Shown one piece after another: positions 12,321 through 22,609 of a DNA stretch of 64,000 nucleotides. Every line of letters begins with the position of its first letter. Positions within the stretch are counted from its first letter, which is position 1. The notes below the pieces were generated by a model. That model was given only the letters and a program-made list of their open reading frames with translations, did not search any database and was not told the DNA's origin. Made by a program: the position numbers and the translations under genes. This DNA comes from Vermamoeba vermiformis (lineage: Eukaryota; Tubulinea; Echinamoebida), in assembly GCA_045837725.1 (NCBI GenBank), contig JBEWZL010000209.1:62001-126000 (forward strand), given 5' to 3'.

Positions 12321-13511
12321 ATGCACTTCTCTGGTAAATTGAGGTAAGGAAAGAAAGAGGTAATCCGGTTTAATAACGAATAATGCAGATTACTTCACAT
12401 ATTGCTTCTACTATTCATTGTGTCGGTCATATCTCAGCCATATCCGACCGACTACGCAAATAATCAGCGATCTAGCTTGGTAAACACAGTAACAACTACA
12501 GGTTATAATCAGCCCAGATGGAACATATCCTTAGGAATGGCCAATAACAACCCAAATATATTAATTGGTGCTAATTCTTTATACGTTGCCTCCTCGACAA
12601 TCGGACTGCTCTCGATCAACTTGGCGGATGGTTCACAAAATTGGGTATTTACACGCTCAGGGTTCGTAGGAGGTCCTCATCTGCTGTTACCTGACGAGAG
12701 GACTCTTGTCGTATTTGGAGATGCCTTGTACGTGGTTAGCAGTGCAGGAGATGAGATCGCATCCATTCCTGTTCCATTTCGCTGCGACGCTATCTATTGC
12801 GGTAATGTCATTATTGTTGTAACTTGGTTTGAACTTAACACCACTGTAACTGGCTACTCCTCTTCTGATTTTCAACAAATATGGCAAACGTTCATCCCTG
12901 CATCTGCTGGCTGTACCCAAGGCGACACAATGCTGTTATCAACAGACGATAATACATTATTGTATGTCCATTGCAGAAATATTGGCACGAGCATTCTTGC
13001 GCAAACAGGTTCCATCAAATCGACGCTGATCTACCCTGAACCGATGCGAAACAGAGCTATAATCACGCGAAATGGTCAATATGGATACCTGCAGACACAA
13101 AATGGCCTTACCTCCAAATACGACCTCAGTTCTGGTGCACCGCTGTGGGGATGTTACGACTGCAACATTGCAGCTTTGAGTGATGACGAAAGCATCTTTT
13201 ATATGGAACAGTACCGTAATGGACGTTTCTTTGTGGATGGACTATCGGCATTGAACGGCGAAAAAGTGTTCACCTCGCACGTGTGCAGCCGAGGGGATCC
13301 TTTCCAGTACTCGGTGATTCTGGGTCGTAATAATGTTTTGGCCCTAGGATCGCAGTGTGGTATTAGCACTGAAACTGGAGAGTTAATATGGCGAGGTCAT
13401 ATGGACAGCTTTAAATTTAACGGTGGAGGTTCCTTGAGCATAGATGCGCAAGGTAATTTGTACGGTGCGTGGCGGCCAGATTCAGGGGAAAGTACCCTGA
13501 TCGGATTTTGA
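12321..13511 (+). CDS. Secreted PQQ-like beta-propeller protein
   Basis: Two exons (12321-12343, 12389-13511) give 381 residues. The long open frame lacks an ATG; the start lies on a 23-nt first exon (MHFSGKLR), which splices in phase to a hydrophobic run LLHILLLLFIVSVIS, completing a signal peptide. The rest is made of blades with motifs such as LLSINLADGSQNWVF, YDLSSGAPLWGC, ALNGEKVFTSH and STETGELIWRG, the D/E-x-G-x-x-x-W pattern of PQQ-type repeats. Such propellers bind ligands or partner proteins; no catalytic residues are evident. It is probably secreted or lysosomal. I do not recognise a specific orthologue. Confidence 0.8.
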
Positions 13512-13958
13512 TGAACGGTATCTATCAATGTTACTCAGGTTTGCTTGTACTCTGTACGTTTGAAAATAAAAGCGATACCTCTTGTTACGCTAGAGTGTCC
13601 AATTAACTGATATTGATACTCAATTGTTATGTTAGGTCATATTTCCTAGTTAACGCTTTGCCAGCAAAATCGACGATTCGGGGACACCCATAATATCAAC
13701 GATCGCGATCCCAAATGGAGGAATACAGTCCATGACACAATAGCCTGACAAACGCATTGCGTGACGGTGGCTGAGGTTGCGGGATTGTGTTGCAGGAACA
13801 CAATGGCAAATTTGTGCTGCCAAAAAAAAAGCTCCTGCTAATTGTGGTCAAAGATTTTTTTTGCCTGTTTTGACCCTGTTTTACACGTGGCCCAGTTAGT
13901 AAACTAAAATGGATCAAATTTCAAAATCGGTACACATGAAAACAAGTCTAAGCATATT
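13512..13958. other. Intergenic, no gene recognised
   Basis: About 450 bp between the propeller gene and the first cysteine-rich membrane gene. It includes AATAAA at 13564, likely the propeller polyadenylation signal. A 73-codon minus-strand frame here has no support. Confidence 0.35.
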
Positions 13959-16051
13959 ATGAAAGCTGAATATAGCATACTATTAGTTATACTTGCCGTA
14001 AGTTACGAAGCGATGCATATTCAATTACGCACTACAATTTTTGCTCGATCAGATTTGTTTTGCGTCTACCGTCAAGGCCCAAGAATGCAATAATACAGTC
14101 ACGTGCGATAGTTTCAGCACTTGTTGCCAAGGAAAATGCGTTACAAACAACGGGTACACGATCCCGCTTGGCGAGAGTTGCAACCCTTACTCTGCTTGCG
14201 AAAAGTAAAGAACGATACCAATATTTTAAAATAATACTTATCTAATATATTACCTTTAGGTGCGCAGGAATGGGTGCCTGTATTGGACAAAAATGTTTGC
14301 TATCAACTATTGGATGTCCTTGCGATACGTCCAACGAGCCTTGTGCTACCGGCTATTGCACTTCTGTTAAGAAAAACAGCAATATATGCGGACGTAAGTA
14401 GCTTAATAAGATAGCAGAAACTGCGGATCACTGAATCCGACTTAGCATACGGAGCAGCCAACGGTAGTCCTTGTTTCGTTGATAAAAATTGCGCGAGCCA
14501 GAATTGCATCAAAGGAAGGTGCCAGGGTATCGGCTACATCGACGAACCTTGCGAATATAACTCCGATTGTTTGTCAAACCTGTGCGTAGCGCAACCTGGA
14601 AAACCGAAGAAATGTATAGCTCCACTGCCTGCGGTAATTAGACCATTATGAGCGTCGTTGGCCATGTTTAACTCGTACTAGGGAGCTATTTGTGGCCCGG
14701 TCAGTTCACAGAATTCACAGTCACCGTGTGCAACAGGTTTAGCGTGCTCCTATGGTATCAGACTATCAGACTATACTCGAATATGACAGGATACTGACAA
14801 CTTATTATTGCTTCAGAGGCCTCAGACGTCACCTACTCAAAGCAGATCTGTATTCCCAAATATTCGAAGCCAGCCGGATCTCGTTGCGTGTTTAACGAAT
14901 ACAGCGCAGTGGACGAGAGTTGTGCTGGATCTGTTTGCGGTCACTACTATGAGCTCATTGAGCCTGGCTCTTACAAACGTAAGTATCAGGCACCGCTCCT
15001 CAATTTTAGCGAGAAATTATTCCTGGAATGAATCGTCTAATTTTTGCTTTTACCGAACCAGCTATTACCGTTTGTGATGCAGCAGGTGTCCACAAAGAAG
15101 GCGAGTTTTGCGATCAGGTGAACAATGTCATGCCCACTTGCGAAGCGGGTCTGATCTGCAACCGAGGAGCAACTAATTTCGACAGACCTGTGTGCACCAA
15201 GCCCTATTCAGTGCAAGAAGGTGGTGGTTGTGGTTCGGACGTGGTGTGCGCTGATGGGCTGCGCTGTTTGTACAATCAAAGTACTGGCCAGTACGGTTGT
15301 GTCAATACCGTTGGACAGTACGTTATGGTTTAATCATTTTCACCATTACCACTCATTTAACTATTAGGGTCTGTAATGCTTCGCAAATTTGCGGTAATCG
15401 AGCAAAATGTGTCGATGGAGTTTGTGCGCTTGATCAGAACACCCCGCCACCTGCTGCTCCCACGTGTGTGCAAGAATTGATCGTTAGTATTAGCGTACAT
15501 ATGCATGGGTTTACAATACATTGTTAGGACATGTTGCAAAGCCAATGCTGGTCTGATTATGTTCTGATGAGTCGAGGCGTCGAATTCAATTTCAGCACGC
15601 CCGAGTGTGGGGTCCTTGTTCTCAAGTACAAGTGCTGCAAGGATTACTGCTACAATTCAATTGCTACTTCGTTGCGACATCCATTCGTAGTCGATTGTTC
15701 TCTATTCAAGATTAGCAGTTGGAGGTAATTCGTTACCTGGTGAATTAATGTTGTCTTCGCGGCTGACTAACAGTTATTGGCAGCCCGGAGCCGTGCTGTG
15801 GAGCGACAAGTGCCACCGAGTGTCAAAGGCGTGTTTTAGGATGCGGCCTGCCAGAAGCGCCTTCAACGGCAGGAGCTCCGACAACAGAAACAGTTCCTTC
15901 AACAGAAGGAGTTCCGTCCGCAAATGTTACTGGTGGGGAGGTCAACGACTCGCAGCTGGTACTGTTGATTGTTTTTGGCGTGGTTGGAATCCTCGCGATC
16001 GGTGCTCTCATCTTCGTTATTGTACGAGACAAACGAAACAAACTCTTGTAG
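13959..16051 (+). CDS. Cysteine-rich type I membrane protein A
   Basis: Ten exons (13959-13997, 14053-14204, 14260-14393, 14446-14633, 14682-14754, 14817-14978, 15062-15317, 15368-15482, 15528-15724, 15784-16051) give 527 residues in consistent phase. A split signal peptide (MKAEYSILLVILA|ICFASTVKA) leads to an ectodomain dense in cysteine, with modules like CxxxxTCDSFSTCCQGKC and CPCDTSNEPCATGYC that resemble Dickkopf-type or Paramecium-surface-antigen-type repeats. A Thr/Pro-rich stalk and one transmembrane helix near the C-terminus are followed by the short basic tail VRDKRNKLL. It is a surface receptor or adhesion candidate. The neighbouring minus-strand gene (16106-18047) is a clear paralogue in opposite orientation, sharing the pattern EGEFC...CEAGLICN and the membrane-proximal PCCGA motif. 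Confidence 0.8.
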
Positions 16052-16105
16052 ACTAAAAGTTTAGTGAAAATATTATAATATACAGCCAAACCAGTGCGGA
16101 ATAAA

Positions 16106-18047
16106 TTACAGCTGCCTCAATTCAACACCCCGAGTTTCTTGTGCGAATAACTGCACAGCCAAATCTTTTCTGACCTTGCCGAAATAGACACCAAAGAAGA
16201 CTACGACTCCAGAGATTGCAAAAAGCTCTACCGCGAGAATGGCCCAGGGCCAGTCAGTAGGCCCACCAGACGCAGGGTTGATCGAGGAATCGTTACCCAC
16301 GTTGCTGCTTGGTGGTGGTAGCGGAACCGGATCCAATATCGGGTCGTTAGGTACGCTGTAGGGTGCAGCAGGGGGGTCTGAGCGCACTGGCGGCTGTGCT
16401 GGACAACCGTAGACACGCATCGCATCGCATTGCAGCGCATCTGAGGCACCGCAACAGGGCTTGGTGCTGTGGAAAAGGATCAGACTAAGTTCGATTTGAT
16501 TTAAGATGGCACGTACTCCCAGAAGATCTTTTGTGTGCTGCAGTCAAGCAAAAACGGCGGATAGGGCGCGCGACCAGCTGTAACCTCAGGACAGTAGACA
16601 GCACAACAGAGGTACGCGGCGACTTTAGCCTCGCACACAGCAGGCTCGTAGTAGAATGGCTCGCTGTTGCCACGGTGCACCCGCTGCAGGTACTCCAGAC
16701 AGCCCGTGTTGACCAAGTCCTGTCAGCAGTCAGCAGTGATGGTCACTGATTACCAGTACTCACCAGCCACGTGTCAAGGCAAGGGTCAGGCAGAATATTA
16801 GGAGTCGGTCGGGTCACGCACTGGCCCGCACAGTTGCACACGCCAGTTCCGCATTCGCCGTCGTGCACACACTGTGTAGGGAAGGATGAACACGTTGAAT
16901 AGCTGCACACCAGGCCTTCTTGACATTGAACGCTGAGACTGCACGAAGCCTCCCCACCCTGGCTAAACGGTCGGATGCACGTGCCGGTCTTGTCTTGATA
17001 GCGTTTGTTGCAGTACAAGCCCGGAGCACATTCTTGAAAATTTAAATCCACACTGGTGCACGGCTCGCCTTCACCAGCCTGTCCTATGAGCTGACACTTG
17101 CCACTGGCATAGGTTTCAGGCGCGCAGAACGAACTGGCACACGCTAGATCCACGGGGGTTTTGACGTCAACGTTGCACAGGTCACCAGTGTTCTTAAGTC
17201 GGCGCGGAAAGCACGTGGCAACCTCGACCTCTGATAAGCAGTGTCAGCACCAGTCACGTGATGTGTCGCAGTACTCACCGTCAATCGTGTATAGTGAACA
17301 GGCTTGTGGGCCAGAGCAGTCGCCAAATATGGCATGCGGCGGCGTGTAGCAATTTCGCAGCATTGATTTTTTCTGCGTGCAGAGCTTGACATCGTCTACA
17401 CTCAAGTCGTAAGTACACGTGCCTTCGATGCACTGACTCGGCACTACACAAGGCGCATCTGTCGCAAGCACGCCAGTGCACGTTTCGGCCTGGCAATTGT
17501 TCGAATAACAGGTCGCGTTGCCAGTGCACGAGTAGGTGTTGAGTATGCCGTACTCTAAGCAGCGGTGAGTGTCGAGCACGTGGTCAGAAGCAGCTACTTA
17601 CGCACACACTGCGAGCCCTGGCATTGGACCGCCGACAGCTGACTCGAACAATCTGTGTCGAGTGTGCAGCTACAGCCGAGTGTATTGAGCCTGCATTGCC
17701 CGTTTATGCATTGATACGGTGTCTCGCATCTGGAATACGAGTAATTGGAATCAGTAATAATAATAAACCTAAATGACACCGCTAGCTATTATTATATTGC
17801 GTATAAAAGTATTCTCAATGCAATATGTAAGTTAGGTTAAGATAAGCATTTTAAAAACGTACCGGTCGCAATTGGGATCGCAAGATTGGCCTCCACTTTT
17901 CATATTCACAGAGTCACTACATTGTCCATTACAACACGTGCCTCGCTGACACGGATTAAACTGGTCACAAGGCGCGTTGCAAAGTTGTGCCCTCAATCCG
18001 CCCAGCAGAAAATGACAGAGAAGCAGCCCACAGATATATGGACGCAT
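16106..18047 (-). CDS. Cysteine-rich type I membrane protein B
   Basis: Six exons (18047-17863, 17729-17602, 17554-17279, 17230-16764, 16719-16517, 16466-16106) encode 539 residues. I chose the ATG at 18047 because MRPYICGLLLCHFLLGGLRA is a good signal peptide; an in-frame ATG 11 codons upstream is possible. The ectodomain is cysteine-rich (CNAPCDQFNPCQRGTCCNGQC at the start), then a Pro-rich stalk, a single transmembrane helix (WPWAILAVELFAISGVVVFF) and a cytoplasmic tail ending ELRQL. It is the paralogue of the plus-strand gene at 13959-16051; the two stop codons are only 54 bp apart. Its introns are fewer, so intron gain or loss followed duplication. Ligand and function are unknown. Confidence 0.8.
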
Positions 18048-18126
18048 TCGTATAGCGTCACGATTGATAAGAGCTAGCATTCGTTACAAAGAGTGGTCTA
18101 TTTGTGTTGTAGGTGAAGGTCCTACC

Positions 18127-18201
18127 CATTTAGTAAAGCGGAATGCGAAAAATTCTAAAGTTTGTTAATGGAGCCATTTACGCCTTCCGCTTTACTAAAT
18201 G
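18127..18201. repeat. 17-bp perfect inverted repeat in a divergent promoter
   Basis: Arms 18127-18143 (CATTTAGTAAAGCGGAA) and 18185-18201 are exact reverse complements with a 41-bp spacer. The pair lies between the start of cysteine-rich protein B (minus) and the small secreted protein (plus), and the right arm includes the latter's ATG. It could be a shared operator or a hairpin in the leader RNA. Confidence 0.85.
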
Positions 18202-18552
18202 AACAAAGCTGTGCTATTGTGCTTGTTAAGCACGATTATAGTGGTCTTGCAGGCCAAACCTGTAGACGTGGAGAGTTGCGCAGTTAATGGATTCAGCTGC
18301 GAGATTATCAAGTCGACGCACTCAATATTCCTCAGCTACACAGCCATCAGTCAGGACCCGTGCACCGTACGCTATTCTACTGCCGATTTCTCCGGCTTCG
18401 AAATGGATTCGTATTACGCTGATGGAGGTGGCGGAGCGCTGCGCACCGCGTATTTGAACCGATTGATACCAGACACGAATTATTACATCCAAGTATGCTG
18501 CAATAAGGCCTGCAATAATGTTTTTTCAGTTAAGACGCGAGCTGTAAATTAA
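18199..18552 (+). CDS. Small secreted protein, FN3-like
   Basis: Single-exon gene of 117 residues. The N-terminus MNKAVLLCLLSTIIVVLQA is a signal peptide. The mature part (about 97 residues) has six cysteines and ends with LIPDTNYYIQVCC, the Leu-x-Pro-x-Thr-x-Tyr-x-x-x-Val pattern typical of the E-F region of fibronectin type III domains. It may be one small extracellular beta-sandwich. The initiator ATG sits in the right arm of the 17-bp inverted repeat. No orthologue recognised. Confidence 0.7.
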   Translation: MNKAVLLCLLSTIIVVLQAKPVDVESCAVNGFSCEIIKSTHSIFLSYTAISQDPCTVRYSTADFSGFEMDSYYADGGGGALRTAYLNRLIPDTNYYIQVCCNKACNNVFSVKTRAVN

Positions 18553-18940
18553 TTTTAGAAAAACAGACGAGGTAGCAGCGAAAAATTAATTACACAATAA
18601 CAATACACACCCCGCCTTGATACAAAAATATTTGATGTAAATAAAGTATCTTTTTAGCAGGTACGCAATTAAATGACAGATGCGCTAGCTGGAAGGAGGG
18701 ATTTAACTCCTCGGTATTTATAGCTATCACGCAGTAATATAATTATACAGCACTTACTTATGACTTGCTCATGATCATTTTGTTTGAGAAAAAGAGAATA
18801 ATGATTGAAAGAAAAAAACGTCAGCTAATTGCATTACCACCCAACAGGACGAGCACCAATGACATTACAAAAGATTGGTAATTGATAGCACCCAACGTAT
18901 AAGCCGTAACATATATATATATTCTTTATTCATTCTAGAG
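18553..18940. other. Intergenic, no gene recognised
   Basis: AT-rich stretch between two plus-strand genes, with an ATATATATATAT run just upstream of the LRR gene (18910-18922). Nothing else seen. Confidence 0.35.
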
Positions 18941-19845
18941 ATGCAACCAGATGTCGTTCACTCAGAGTAAGATTAAGGTTAAAACACCGCTCAGTATTAT
19001 TGACCCAATATACTAGGTCGCAGATATTAAGGAACATCCAACTCGGCAAAAAATTTATTATTCACGATTCAGTGCGTGATCTTGAACTTCGCGGCGAAGA
19101 TATCAACGCTAAAGGAATTAAACTATTAAGCGAGGCTATTAAAGACAGCAATTCGCTGATCTACCTAGATCTCTACGACAACCAAGACTTCAGATCTGAA
19201 GGATGTGTCTGGTTGTACAAAGCACTCATGGTCAACAAGTCGCTCCAGATTCTTAATCTCAACAAGTGCTATATCCAGGCTGAGGGCTGCAGATTATTAT
19301 GCAAGGCGCTACAAGAGAACGAAACTTTAACCGAGCTGCATCTGTACAACAACAACATCGCCGCTGAAGGCTGTAAATGGTTGAGCGAAGCACTTAAAAT
19401 TAATCGTACTTTGAAGAGAATAGATCTTCGATACAATAGAATTGGTTCAGAGGGCGCTAATTATCTCATTGAAGCTCTCAAAGTCAATCGAATACTGACA
19501 GCCCTGGATTTTGTTACGGATCCAAACGGACCAGACCTTAACACAACAATTTTGTCAGTGATCGAACAAATGTTAGAATATAACAAGCACTACCCGAAGA
19601 ACGTGATCATGGACACTATACTGCTCTTCATCAATTTTGTCAGACGCAAACAGGAGCTGTTATCGTTGTGGCCTTTGGAAGTGTGGCGATTGATATTTAG
19701 CCAGCTTAAATACGCTCAATATGAACGCTTTGAACTGTTGTTTGACAGAGTGGTCAATAACATCGAGACAATTAACGCAATTATTCGAAACAAAGAGAAA
19801 CTGAGAGTAGTTGTCAAGTCAAATTCTGTCGATTTAATTTTGTAA
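18941..19845 (+). CDS. Leucine-rich repeat protein (RNI/NLRC3-like)
   Basis: Two exons (18941-18966, 19017-19845) encode 284 residues. The long frame has no ATG at its start; the ATG at 18941 (MQPDVVHSE) splices in phase over a 50-nt intron. It contains about six ribonuclease-inhibitor-type repeats of 28 residues (for example LIYLDLYDNQ, LQILNLNKC, LTELHLYNNNI, LKRIDLRYNRIG), each followed by AEGCKWLSEALK-type helices. The C-terminal 90 residues are helical and have an F-box-like LWPLEVWRLIFSQL. A scaffold or ubiquitin-ligase adaptor is possible. It ends 14 bp from the stop of the convergent F-box/LRR gene. Confidence 0.8.
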
Positions 19846-19858
19846 GTAATAAAGGTTA

Positions 19859-21610
19859 TCAGTTTCCATCTTCAAGTTCTAAATTGATTTTCAATGCCAC
19901 AAAATGAGGTAAATGCTTGATCAGCTGCTCTTTGAAATTTCCTTGTGGTGGTTGTTTGAATGGTGCAAATTGAATGCGCTGCAAACGAGTGAGTTTGAAT
20001 AACACCTCGGTGCTCGGCTCATCACAGTGAACTTTCAATTGCGTTATTCGACGCAGTGCTGTCAACAACTTGAAGTTTTCAGGCTTGATCGAGCAGTTAA
20101 GTAAGTCCAGATGATCGAGACGCGTCAATGATGTGAGCCACGCCAGGGACGGCACATTGTACGTGGTGAGCTTCAAGTACGTCAACTGCGACAGACGTGC
20201 CAAGACATTGGCTTGCACTGAGCCTTTGACAGTCAGTTGAAGGTCTTGAAGTCGTGTCAGGGCTGAAAGATAATTGAGTTCTGTGGGCTTGAGCGCGCAT
20301 TCCAATTGCTCCAAGTTGGTCAGTGAGTTGAGTCCGCCAAGTACCCGTTGATTGCCAACCACGGACAAGACCTTCAGACGTGTGAATGAAGCTACAGTGC
20401 CGCACTGCACTTGATGTAATTTGAGTCGTGTCAAGCGTGTCAAAGATGTCAAAGTGACTGACTGAAGCATTGAGGCCGTCAGTGTTAGGGACTCGAGTTC
20501 GGTCAGTCGTGTCAAGTGGTCTTTGTATTTTGAATTTGCATCGATCTCCAAGCCCAAGTGGTGTAGTATATCAGTGTTGAAGTACTGAATTGCCTGTGTA
20601 TTGTCGAGTTTTGCAATTGACAAGTGAGCGGATCGCAAGGGCAATTTGGTCAAAAACGTGAATGGCATAGGCGCTGTCATTTGTTTTATAGTCAAATCGA
20701 GATGCTGAAGCTGTGTTAGTGCCTCGAGTGTAGTCAAATCGCAGGCTGTCTCGTGACATCGGATCTCCAATCGTGTCAAGTTGGTGTTGAGTGCAATTTC
20801 ACTCGGCATTGTGAGTATATCTAAATTCACATGCTCTAATTTTGCTGCATGCCATCGATTTGGCATCAATTTGACGCACGTGTCTTTATGTTTAAGGGTA
20901 ATGATCAGTTGCTTGAGGGTTGTGGGTGTTGAGATGCTACTCCATGTAGTCATTTGAGGACTGGCTTCTATATGCAGTCTAGTTAAACTCGATATAGAGG
21001 AGTAATCGTACATTTCGCAGTTAGGAAGTGTTAGATCGTGCAAATTTGTCAGCATCGAAAGGTTGTTTAATCTCCAGTACTGCATGTTGTTAACTGTCAA
21101 TTTAGTCAATCCGTTGAGTGTGGTCAATATTGGTTCTAGTACATAGCTTTGTATTGCCAGTCGTTCTAGATTCGACAGCAATGTTAGCATAGTTACCCTA
21201 GTGTCTCTTGCGTGCTTCGTGTAGAGATCTGATGTAAGGTCAAAGATATTCAAAGACGTGATGTTTGTATACAATGATATCGATTCTATCGCTTTTAAAG
21301 CTTGTAGTCGTAATTTTAGGGGTGGATCTCTGAAGTCAACTGAGATCCGGTCTGACACGCGTTGTGCTAATTGCTGCTCTATGGCTTCTAATTGTTCTAC
21401 TGTTGTATTGTGGAAAGCAAAGTGATATTGAGGAATATAATGGTTTAGAGTTCTGCACGTTGTTCTGAAAATTTGAGTTGTTCCTAAATCCATGTATGAA
21501 CCAATGTAAACGAGTATTTCAACGGGCAAGTGTTCCTAAATTATAAAAAATATTAAATTATGAATTGAAAAGAAAAACCAATTAAATTATTTTCAAGCTA
21601 TGCTTACCAT
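19859..21610 (-). CDS. F-box/LRR protein with an ATG-only first exon
   Basis: Exon 2 (21535-19859) starts right after a TTTAG acceptor with GAA CAC TTG CCC GTT; there is no in-frame ATG before it. The sequence ATG|GTAAGC at 21610-21603 supplies a first exon whose coding part is only the start codon, giving MEHLPVEILVYIGSYMD over a 72-nt intron and 559 residues in total. LPVEIL...IG is the F-box core; the rest is about 15 irregular LRRs with the unit LTRLxxLxL. F-box proteins recruit substrates to SCF ubiquitin ligases. The broken-looking gene at 10413-11978 is a paralogue. Many LTRL units are spelt TTGACACG, half of the palindromic intron word of this genome. Confidence 0.8.
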
Positions 21611-21755
21611 TTGACAGTTTAACTAGTGAAAGGGTATTACAGATATCTGAAAATATTACAATATAATGTGGTGTACATTTATACGAAATGGCAAAATAAT
21701 ATCAAACCGGTTCCGCAACTTTATTAACGAAATTTTCCACGTCATGACACGACAA

Positions 21756-22418
21756 TTAGAAGTCAAATGTTTTGTATTTACGCCAAGGATAATCTTCGGG
21801 CTTATGAGTCAATAGAGTGTACAACACAAGCTCGTGGCCAAAGGGAGCAGATGGATCTAAATATTCTTCTTCGATCGGGCGATGTCCAACAGGTCGTCCA
21901 TCATATCCAACTATTTGCAAATTAATTCCATCATCGAGCATTTGACGCAACTTTTTGAGATCGTCATTTTGTTCTGTTAGTCGTTCATAAAAAATGCAGT
22001 AAAATTGTCTGCTGGTAATGTAATCAACTTTGTGGATTTTTCCTTGCTTATCTACCCATACGGAATATAATGGCTTTTTTCCTTTATATTTATGACGATG
22101 TGGCTCTTTGTCTTCGTAATAAGCTAATCGCATCTCGTCAAAAAGAGGCGCTGGATCCTCGTTTTCATCGGCTTCTAGTGCAAAACATTTGTTTCCTTGG
22201 TGGAAGTTTTCTAAATTCTTCGAAGGAGGCAAGCCAGGCTGCCCGTGGTTGACAGGACCCAATCTCATCGGAGAAAGTGAGCAGCATCCAAAGCCATCCT
22301 TGCGATCTTGCATCTTGTTATTAGGAAATACTTTTAAATAGCCCGCATGATCTTCTGGTGTATAATTTTTGAGCTGCGTGACTATTACAGATCCTCTTTT
22401 CTTTTGCCCGTGTTCCAT
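21756..22418 (-). CDS. Conserved protein of unknown function, intronless
   Basis: Single uninterrupted frame of 220 residues from the ATG at 22418 (MEHGQKKRGSVIVTQLKNY); the 10 codons upstream are open but lack an ATG. The protein has strongly patterned segments, including LSPMRLGPVNHGQPGLPP, NLENFHQGNKCF, PHRHKYK and DPSAPFGHELVLYTLL, which look conserved rather than random. There is no signal peptide or membrane segment. I cannot assign a function. I have an unverified impression that proteins with the LGPV...QPGLP...NLENFHQ pattern occur in large DNA viruses of protists; absence of introns among intron-rich neighbours would suit acquisition from such a source, but this remains conjecture. 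Confidence 0.75.
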   Translation of the reverse strand: MEHGQKKRGSVIVTQLKNYTPEDHAGYLKVFPNNKMQDRKDGFGCCSLSPMRLGPVNHGQPGLPPSKNLENFHQGNKCFALEADENEDPAPLFDEMRLAYYEDKEPHRHKYKGKKPLYSVWVDKQGKIHKVDYITSRQFYCIFYERLTEQNDDLKKLRQMLDDGINLQIVGYDGRPVGHRPIEEEYLDPSAPFGHELVLYTLLTHKPEDYPWRKYKTFDF

Positions 22419-22609
22419 AACCTTCAGTGGTAGTACTGTTGCGATCAATTAAAGATGGATAACCTAAGCTCGATTGCTTAAATTATGCCAGGTTCTCATG
22501 TTTTTAGCAGATCAGAATTTCCGAGAGCTTCGCAAGTCGTGTAAAATTAAATTTAATAAATAAGCAAATTATAATACATGCAGTTGTTTTGTGTCATTAG
22601 TTCGCAATT

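Noticed and set aside
12402-12404. TTG as start codon of the propeller gene
   Set aside because: An upstream 23-nt exon supplies an ATG and completes the signal peptide in phase.
15774-15783. Acceptor at 15773 in cysteine-rich protein A
   Set aside because: It breaks the frame; the AG at 15783 restores it and gives the PCCGA motif shared with the paralogue.
18910-18922. AT dinucleotide run as a microsatellite of interest
   Set aside because: Only about six units, ordinary for AT-rich promoter DNA.
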